DNA of 35,161 nt, from assembly GCA_022548915.1 (NCBI GenBank), contig JAKZES010000055.1, positions 1-35,161 on the forward strand, in the 5' to 3' direction. Source of the DNA: Verrucomicrobiaceae bacterium E54. GTDB lineage: Bacteria; Verrucomicrobiota; Verrucomicrobiia; Verrucomicrobiales; Akkermansiaceae. Made by a program: the position numbers and the translations under genes. Under the pieces are notes generated by a model. The model was not told the DNA's origin, searched no databases, and worked only from the letters and a program-made list of their open reading frames with translations. Positions within the stretch are counted from its first letter, which is position 1; each line of letters begins with the position of its first letter. This document shows, piece by piece, positions 25,203-31,279 of the stretch.

Positions 25203-26600
25203 ATGTCCCTGATCCACCAAACCTTCCACACCGAGGGCATCGCCATGCTGTCCTACCTCATTGGTGACGACGCCACCGGCGAAGCCGCGGTGATCGATCC
25301 GCGCCCCGACCCGGAGATCTATCTCGCTGCCGCCCGCCATCACGGCGTGGCGATCACGCACATCCTCGAGACCCACATCCACGCCGACTTCATGAGCGGT
25401 AGCCGGGAACTGGCCGCGAACGCACCGGGAGCCCGAATCCACGTCAGCGCCGAGGGCGAGCCCGACTACGGCTTCGAGCACCAGCCCTTGCGCGACGGTG
25501 AACGGCTGGAAATCGGCGACGTGGTGCTCACCGCCCGCCACACCCCGGGCCACACGCCCGAGCACCTGAGCTACGAGGCGGCTGCCCGCGACACTCCCGA
25601 CCAGCCGTGGGGAGTCTTCACCGGCGACTCGCTGTTCGTCGGGTCGGCGGGCCGACCGGACCTACTCGGCTCCGACCAGGCCCGCGACCTGGCCCGTCAG
25701 CTCCACTCCACGCTGCACGACTATTTCATGAAACTTCCCGACGGCGTGCTGGTGCTTCCGGGTCACGGTGCCGGCTCACCTTGCGGTGCGGGCATCGGCG
25801 ACCGCAAGGTGAGCACGATCGGCTACGAGAAGAAGACCAACGAGTTTCTGCTCCACGACGGCGACGAAGAGGCATTCGTCGAGTTCGCCCTCGAGGCACC
25901 CGCCGCACCCGAATATTTCCAGCGGATGAAGAAGCTGAACCTGGCCGGCCCCGAACCGACTCACGGGTTGCCACGGGTTCGGGCCCTGCCGCCGCGCGCC
26001 TTCCGGCAGCGGGCCGAGGATCCACGCGCCGTGAATCTCATCGATACCCGCTCCATGCTTGCCTTCGGAGGCGGCCACGTGCCCGGCGCGCTCCACATCG
26101 AGGCCAAACCGATGCTCTCGCTGTGGGCCGGATGGATGCTCGACCCGGACAAGGACACCTTCCTGATTCTCGAAGACGACACCTATCTGGAAGAAGTCGT
26201 CCGATTGCTCCTGCGCGTCGGTCTAACGCGTTTCGGCGGCTACCTGGCCGGTGGCATGGATGCCTGGGTGAAGGCCGGGCTGCCCATGGACGACCTGCCG
26301 CAACTGACCGTCCACGAGTTGTCCGCCGAACTCGATCACGAAGCGGAGCTCCAGCTTCTCGACGTCCGCACCGCGGAGGAATTCGAGGCCGGTTGCATCG
26401 ACGGAGCGCGGCATCTCTTTGTCTCCGAAGTCGGAGACCGGGCCCGCGAAATACTCGATCCTTCGCGACCGGTCGCCACCTACTGTGGAAGCGGTTACCG
26501 CGCCAGCATCGCCGCCAGCCTGCTCCAACGACAAGGCTTCGGAGAGGTCCGCAACGTCCCCGGCAGTTGGCAGGCCTGGCAGGCGATGCACCGGGGATGA
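25203..26600 (+). CDS. Persulfide dioxygenase-type metallo-beta-lactamase fused to two rhodanese domains
   Basis: The 465-residue protein starts at 25203 (MSLIHQTFHTEGIAMLSYL); the longer frame from 25077 overlaps the preceding gene. The N-terminal MBL-fold domain (1-250) has iron-binding ETHIHADFMSG (H58, H60, D62), TPGHTPEH (H117), FTGDSLFVG (D142) and LVLPGHGAGS, as in ETHE1-type persulfide dioxygenases. The first rhodanese domain (about 268-370) has LIDTRSMLAFGGGHVPGALHI but no active-site Cys; the second (about 375-463) has YCGSGYRAS with C428. One dead and one live rhodanese is the layout of CstB. It should oxidise glutathione or other low-molecular-weight persulfide to sulfite and thiosulfate. 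It fits detoxification of reactive sulfur next to a copper operon. Confidence 0.92.
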   Translation: MSLIHQTFHTEGIAMLSYLIGDDATGEAAVIDPRPDPEIYLAAARHHGVAITHILETHIHADFMSGSRELAANAPGARIHVSAEGEPDYGFEHQPLRDGERLEIGDVVLTARHTPGHTPEHLSYEAAARDTPDQPWGVFTGDSLFVGSAGRPDLLGSDQARDLARQLHSTLHDYFMKLPDGVLVLPGHGAGSPCGAGIGDRKVSTIGYEKKTNEFLLHDGDEEAFVEFALEAPAAPEYFQRMKKLNLAGPEPTHGLPRVRALPPRAFRQRAEDPRAVNLIDTRSMLAFGGGHVPGALHIEAKPMLSLWAGWMLDPDKDTFLILEDDTYLEEVVRLLLRVGLTRFGGYLAGGMDAWVKAGLPMDDLPQLTVHELSAELDHEAELQLLDVRTAEEFEAGCIDGARHLFVSEVGDRAREILDPSRPVATYCGSGYRASIAASLLQRQGFGEVRNVPGSWQAWQAMHRG

Positions 26601-26735
26601 CCTTTGTTGGCCTTCCGTCTGATCCCGTTCTCGTACGCCCGGTACGCATGCCACTCATCACCTACCGCACCTTCCGCTGATTGTTTCTCCCGAAGGATCC
26701 GGCGATTCTTGCTCCTCCGCACCCCCTCCTGCTCC

Positions 26736-27185
26736 ATGAATAATCGAAGAACCGCATTTTCTCCCGATGGCCCGCCGCCCCGCGGCAGCGGATACCTGTA
26801 TTTTGTCGGCGTGCTGCAGATTGGCACCGGAATCCTGAGCATTCTCTTCTCCGTCCTCGGCCTCATTCACGCCAGCTCGGCGGATGCCGCCGGGCTCCTG
26901 AATCCCCACGCGGTCGAACATCTGTTCGCCGGACATGGATCGGAAGGCTGGAACAGTCTGGTGGCCGGCCTGGTGTCGTTGCACATCACCTATGGTTGGA
27001 TCCTCGGGCTTCTGCTCATCACGGCGGGGATCTGCTGCATCCGTCGGCGGGCGCGGCGGTTCGTTTGGACCAGCACGCTGCTCAACCTCGTCAATTTTCC
27101 CCATGGCACGACCGCCGCTCTGATGACGTGGCACGGTCTCACCCGAAACCGAATCTCGAGCGCCTTCGCCCGCAACGAATCCTGA
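26736..27185 (+). CDS. Small membrane protein of unknown function
   Basis: The 149-residue protein begins MNNRRTAFSPDGPPPRGSGYLYFVG. The start at 26736 is preferred because the upstream frame (from 26604) lacks membrane or family character. Hydrophobic segments lie at about 22-45, 66-76, 82-102 and 112-128. The loop HAVEHLFAGHGSEGW between the first two holds two His residues, and HITYGWILGLLLITAGICCIRRRARR is positively charged at its end. I do not recognise the family. It lies 135 bp after the persulfide dioxygenase gene and 115 bp before the glutaredoxin-MauE fusion. A TTCTCGTACG sequence resembling the shared stress element is at 26628-26637. Confidence 0.65.
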   Translation: MNNRRTAFSPDGPPPRGSGYLYFVGVLQIGTGILSILFSVLGLIHASSADAAGLLNPHAVEHLFAGHGSEGWNSLVAGLVSLHITYGWILGLLLITAGICCIRRRARRFVWTSTLLNLVNFPHGTTAALMTWHGLTRNRISSAFARNES

Positions 27186-27300
27186 GCCGGATTCCAACAC
27201 ACGACGCGCCCGGGCGTCGCGTCCCTGCCTTCCGCGAGGTTCGCCAGGCATCAGGGCCGGGGATGACGTCGCATGCGACCCGAAACCCATCCGTCCTTTC

Positions 27301-28062
27301 ATGAGCAAGACCGCAACCCTTTACCGCATGGCGACCCCGGACCACCTCTGTCCGTGGGGTCTCAAGGCCCGAAGCCTGCTGCGCCGCGCGGGTTACCGCA
27401 TCGAGGACCATCACCTCCGATCCATGGAGGAGGCTGAAGACTACAAGAAGGAGAACGAGGTCGATGAGACACCCCAGATCCTCATCGAGGGCGAGCGGAT
27501 CGGCGGCTACGACGACCTTCGGGACCACCTCGGCAAGTCCCCCGAGCCGCGCGAAGGGACCAGCTACCGGCCGGTGGTCGCGGTGTTCGCGACCACCTTC
27601 CTGATGGCGGTGACCGCCACTTACGCGATCCACGGCGGGGCGGGTTTCGGGGCGCACGCGTGGATCCGGCTGGTTGAGCTGTTCATCGCCTTCAGCATGT
27701 GCGTGCTGGCCATCCTCAAGTTGCGGGACCTGTCGTCGTTCACGACACAGTTCCTTGGATACGACCTGCTGTCGCGGAGGTTCGTTCCCTATGCCTATCT
27801 CTACCCCTTCGTCGAAATCGGTGCCGGCATCCTGATGATCGGCCGACTCTGGACCTGGGTGGCGGCGCCGGGTGCCCTTTTCATCGGCCTCGTGGGAGGC
27901 GTTTCCGTGTTCAAGGCCGTCTACATCGACAACCGGGAACTCAAGTGCGCCTGCGTCGGCGGCAACAGCAGCGTGCCACTCGGGTTCATCTCCCTGACCG
28001 AGAACGTGATGATGGTGTTGATGGCGGCCTGGATGATGACGAGAGGCATCCTCGGATCCTGA
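27301..28062 (+). CDS. Glutaredoxin domain fused to MauE/DoxX-like membrane domain
   Basis: The 253-residue protein has two parts. Residues 1-80 are a glutaredoxin fold with CPWG at 17-20 (a single Cys in the active-site position instead of CPYC) and the conserved TPQILIEGERIGGYDDL (about 57-73) that binds glutathione. Residues about 90-250 are four membrane helices of the MauE/DoxX type, ending with ELKCACVGGNSSVPLGFISLTEN, where C216 and C218 form a CxC pair at the membrane surface. Such fusions are known in Gram-negative bacteria and probably exchange thiol electrons across the inner membrane. Placement beside copper and persulfide genes fits thiol or metal stress. It lies 13 bp upstream of the APC remnant. 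Confidence 0.88.
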   Translation: MSKTATLYRMATPDHLCPWGLKARSLLRRAGYRIEDHHLRSMEEAEDYKKENEVDETPQILIEGERIGGYDDLRDHLGKSPEPREGTSYRPVVAVFATTFLMAVTATYAIHGGAGFGAHAWIRLVELFIAFSMCVLAILKLRDLSSFTTQFLGYDLLSRRFVPYAYLYPFVEIGAGILMIGRLWTWVAAPGALFIGLVGGVSVFKAVYIDNRELKCACVGGNSSVPLGFISLTENVMMVLMAAWMMTRGILGS

Positions 28063-28075
28063 ACCGCCGGCAATC

Positions 28076-28366
28076 ATGGAAGACAAGAACAGCGACGACC
28101 GCTCCGCCCAATACGAGAAGGGCAGCCTGTCCCTGACGGGCGCCGTTTCGATGGGAACCGGGGTCATGATCGGGGCGGGGATCCTGGCCCTGACCGGGCA
28201 GATCGCCGGACTGGCGGGCGAGCTATTCCCGCTGGCATTTGTCCTCGCCGCCTTCGTCTGGGTCAAGGCCGGGTCCGACACCCTGGTGGTCTGGGCATCG
28301 GCGCTCGGCCTGGCTCTGGTGTTCGTCGGAGAGAAATTCTTCCTGCGGAGGGTGCGGGAGGAATGA
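28076..28366 (+). pseudogene. Internally deleted APC-type permease remnant
   Basis: The 96-residue frame begins MEDKNSDDRSAQYEKGSLSLTG. Residues about 22-58 (AVSMGTGVMIGAGILALTGQ and IAGLAGELFPLAFVLAA) match the first helix and the start of the second helix of an APC permease. Residue 62 onwards (WVKAGSDTLVVWASALG and LALVFVGEKFFLRRVREE) match the last helix of the same kind of protein. The roughly 300-400 residues in between are missing, yet the frame is intact. This is a family-based judgement. It may be an inert remnant or a small expressed membrane protein; a similar but full-length APC gene exists at 20337. Confidence 0.7.
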
Positions 28367-28405
28367 TCCTCCGCAAATCGGAAGAGCCCTGAATCCTTGA
28401 ATCAA

Positions 28406-29461
28406 ATGATGAAAGCCCTGACGCTAACGGCGCTGCTCACCGCGCTCCTTCCCCTCCGTCTCCCGGCATCGCCACTGGATCAGGAAGGCTATCTGACCTT
28501 CCAGCTGGACAACGATCTTTTCGGCGGCAGTGATCGCGGTTACACCAACGGTGCCCGCCTGTCCTGGATCTCCGGCAGCCGGGACGTCGACAGCCTGCGC
28601 GGCCTCCATGCCTGGCTGCGTCGCCTGTCGGGTGACCCGGAGAGCTTCCGGGTTTTTCAGGCGGTCACCGGCTTCGAGGATCCGGACTCCATCGTCTACA
28701 ACCACGGCTTCTCGCTGACCCAGTTGATGTTCACGCCGGCCGATCCGCTCCCCTACGCCCAACCGCCCCTCCAGCGGCGCTACGCCGGATGGCTGGGATT
28801 GGGTATCTCCCTGCACGCCAAAACCGACCGCATCCTCAACTCGGTCGAGTTCGCGGTGGGAACGACCGGAGAGAATTCCTTTGCCGAGGTCACGCAGGAC
28901 TTCGTGCACAGTGCGACGGGCACCCGGAAGTTCAACGGTTGGGACGCCCAGGTGCCATCCGAGATCACCTTCGACCTGAGTTTCATCCAGAAACGCCGCC
29001 TCGATCTCCTCCAGCGTCGCTACGGTCCGATCCATGTGGATGGCATCGGCGAATGGGGAGTCAGGCTGGGAACCTTCCGGACAGCCGCCCACCTCGGGGG
29101 GATGCTCCGCGTCGGTTACAACCTGCCACCCGATTTCTCGGATCCGCGCCTCTCTCCGACTTCGTACTCCCACCGCTATTTCGGCTCGGCGATCGGTTAT
29201 GAAAGCGACTGGTCGTTGTTCCTGATTCTGGGCGCTGAGATCCGCGGGGTCGCCCACGATGCGACCCTCGACGGACCGGTCTTCCGGGACTTTGACACGG
29301 GCATCGAGCGTCGCCCATGGGTCGGGGAAGTCTACTGCGGGGCGGGCGTCCGTTACCGGGCCGTCGAACTCGGCTACGCCCACACCTGGAGAACCGAGGA
29401 ATACCGCACCCAAAGGGGACCGGCACAACTCGGGACGGTGACGGTCCGCTGGCGATTCTGA
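28406..29461 (+). CDS. LpxR-like lipid A 3'-O-deacylase (DUF2219), outer membrane
   Basis: The 351-residue protein starts at the ATG at 28406 or 28409 (MMKALTLTALLTALLPLRLPAS, a signal peptide); a TTG at 28397 is in frame. The mature protein begins with FQLDNDLFGGSDRGYTNGAR, where N36-D37 correspond to the Asn-Asp pair of the LpxR active site. Downstream, QDFVHSATGTRKFNGWDAQ holds H168, the candidate catalytic His, followed by the GWD and Gln typical of the family. Beta-strands run to the end, VTVRWRF, with a terminal Phe as expected for a barrel. It should remove acyl chains from lipid A in the outer membrane, which implies an LPS-bearing cell. Context suggests envelope remodelling under stress. 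Confidence 0.85.
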   Translation: MMKALTLTALLTALLPLRLPASPLDQEGYLTFQLDNDLFGGSDRGYTNGARLSWISGSRDVDSLRGLHAWLRRLSGDPESFRVFQAVTGFEDPDSIVYNHGFSLTQLMFTPADPLPYAQPPLQRRYAGWLGLGISLHAKTDRILNSVEFAVGTTGENSFAEVTQDFVHSATGTRKFNGWDAQVPSEITFDLSFIQKRRLDLLQRRYGPIHVDGIGEWGVRLGTFRTAAHLGGMLRVGYNLPPDFSDPRLSPTSYSHRYFGSAIGYESDWSLFLILGAEIRGVAHDATLDGPVFRDFDTGIERRPWVGEVYCGAGVRYRAVELGYAHTWRTEEYRTQRGPAQLGTVTVRWRF

Positions 29462-29558
29462 TCGGCGGGCTTCGCCCCAAGACCGGTGACCCTTTCAGGC
29501 GGCGACCTCGGTGGCCGCAGGCAAAGCCTTCGCAACCATTCCCGATCTTCTCAAAACC

Positions 29559-30324
29559 ATGGAACTCCAGACCCTCCTTATCACGACCTTCGTCGCCGCC
29601 GTTCTGGCGGATGTCTCAATGGTGTTCGGCGTCCTTCCATTCTATTTCGTCAAGAACATGTCCGACCGGGTGACCGGCATCATGGCCGCCGCGGCAGCGG
29701 GCATGATGGCGGCTGCGAGTCTGGTGCAACTCGTCGGGGAAGGTCTTGAAAAGGCCCCGGGAATCGAGGCTTGGGAAGTTTCGGCCGGCCTTGCCGCCGG
29801 GGCCCTGCTTTACGCGGCTGCCGCCCACTGGGTGCGTGACAACGAGCGCTTTGATCTGATGAACCTGCGCAAGAGCGGCGGGGCCCAGTCGCTGCTGATC
29901 GTCGCCGCCATGACGGTGCATTCCGCGCCGGAGGGAGTCGCGATCGGCGTGGCGTTTGGATCCAAGGATGTCGGTCTCGGCTATTCGGTGGTATCCGCCC
30001 TGGCCGTCCACAACATTCCGGAGGCCATCGCCATCACATTGGCGCTGCGTGCCAACGGAGTGCCCCGTCCTCCATTGCATCGGCTGGGCCCTGTTCACAA
30101 GTCTCCCGCAGCCGGTCTTCGCACCGCTCGCCGCCTGGTTCATCTGGCTCTTCGAACCACTCTTGCCGGCCGGCATGGGCTTCGCCGCCGGGGCCATGAC
30201 GTTCTTGGTGGTCGATGACCTGATCCCGGACGCATTGGAAAACACCTCCAAAACCCGCGTCGCAGCCGCCTTCATGGCCGGCGTCGTGTCGATGATCATC
30301 CTCGGCCGCCTCGTCGGATTGTAG
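29559..30324 (+). pseudogene. ZIP-family metal transporter, broken by a one-base frameshift
   Basis: The first part, from MELQTLLITTFVAAVLADVSMVFG at 29559, reads as a ZIP transporter with TVHSAPEGVAIGVAF and AVHNIPEAIAITLAL, whose His and Glu residues form the metal site of helices 4 and 5. At the CCCC run at 30063-30066 the frame shifts: removing one C gives VPVLHCIGWALFTSLPQPVFAP and then FIWLFEPLLPAGMGFAAGAMTF to the stop at 30324. The restored protein has about 255 residues, normal for a bacterial ZIP. The error may be in the sequence or may be a true frameshift or a slippage site. ZIP proteins import zinc or similar divalent metals. Confidence 0.8.
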
Positions 30325-30434
30325 CGGCCCGCAAAATGCGCCGTCCCGCTACGACGTGTACGCAACTCACCAAGGCAAGGTCGGTCGGCAAGACCTATTG
30401 TCCCACCGGGCGTCCGCGGGAGACGATCACGGGC

Positions 30435-31256
30435 ATGAACGCCAGAGAAAAGATCATCCAGGGCACACGAGTGCCGACGCTCGGAATGGGAACCTATGAA
30501 CTCGAGGGACGGGCCTGCCGCGAGGCGGTGACCGCGGCTCTCGAAATGGGATACCGCCACATCGACACGGCCCGGGCTTACGGCAACGAGGCATCGGTCG
30601 GGGCGGCGATCGCCGAAAGCGGAATCCTCCGCGACCGGTTGTTCATCACTTCGAAGGTCTGGTTCGACAAGCTCCGGCCCGATGACGTCCTGAGCGAGGT
30701 CGATGCGAGCCTGCGAAGCCTGCGGACCGACTACCTGGACCTCGCCCTGATCCACTGGCCCAACGAGGAGATCCCCCTCGCGGACACGCTCACGACCTTC
30801 AAGCGACTCCGGGACGAGGGAATCATCCGCCATGTCGGCGTCAGCAACTTCACGCCCGAACTGCTCGATCAGGCCTTGAGGGCGGGTCCGATCTTCTGCA
30901 ACCAGGTCGAGTATCACGTGCTCCTCAGGCGTAATCGGCTGCATCAGATGGCCGTCGAGCACGACCTGCTGATGACCGCCTATTCCCCCCTGGCCCAGGG
31001 AGACCTCGGCGATCATCGACCGCTCTCCGACGTCGCCCGCAAACACGGCTGTTCGGTCGAGCAGGCGGCGCTCGCCTGGCTGCTGGGGCAGGCCCAGGTT
31101 GCCGCGATTCCACGGTCGGGAAACCCGGAGCACCTGCGCAGCAACCTCGCCGCGCTCGAGATCGTGCTCGACGAGGAGGACCGCCGAAGGATCGAGGAGC
31201 TGCCGGACGGAAGGCACGTGGTCGATCCGGAATTCGCCCCCGCCTGGGAGAAGTAG
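30435..31256 (+). CDS. Aldo/keto reductase
   Basis: This 273-residue TIM-barrel protein starts MNAREKIIQGTRVPTLGMGTYELEG; the longer frame from 30336 lacks homology. The catalytic tetrad is D44, Y49 (HIDTARAYGNE), K74 (TSKVW) and H107 (LIHWP). GVSNF (about 138-142), NQVEYH, and IPRSGNPEHLRSNL, which binds the NADPH 2'-phosphate, are conserved. It has the compact length of the 2,5-diketo-gluconate-reductase type and reduces aldehydes or ketones with NADPH. It is 23 bp upstream of the large two-domain hydrolase and probably co-transcribed with it. The substrate is unknown. Confidence 0.95.
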   Translation: MNAREKIIQGTRVPTLGMGTYELEGRACREAVTAALEMGYRHIDTARAYGNEASVGAAIAESGILRDRLFITSKVWFDKLRPDDVLSEVDASLRSLRTDYLDLALIHWPNEEIPLADTLTTFKRLRDEGIIRHVGVSNFTPELLDQALRAGPIFCNQVEYHVLLRRNRLHQMAVEHDLLMTAYSPLAQGDLGDHRPLSDVARKHGCSVEQAALAWLLGQAQVAAIPRSGNPEHLRSNLAALEIVLDEEDRRRIEELPDGRHVVDPEFAPAWEK

Positions 31257-31279
31257 CCCGGCCCTCCGGGATCGACGGA

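Noticed and set aside
26632-26646. CGTAC-GCCCG-GTACG inverted repeat as a regulator site
   Set aside because: The arms are only 5 bp and self-complementary pieces like this are expected by chance; kept only as a weak relative of the shared element.
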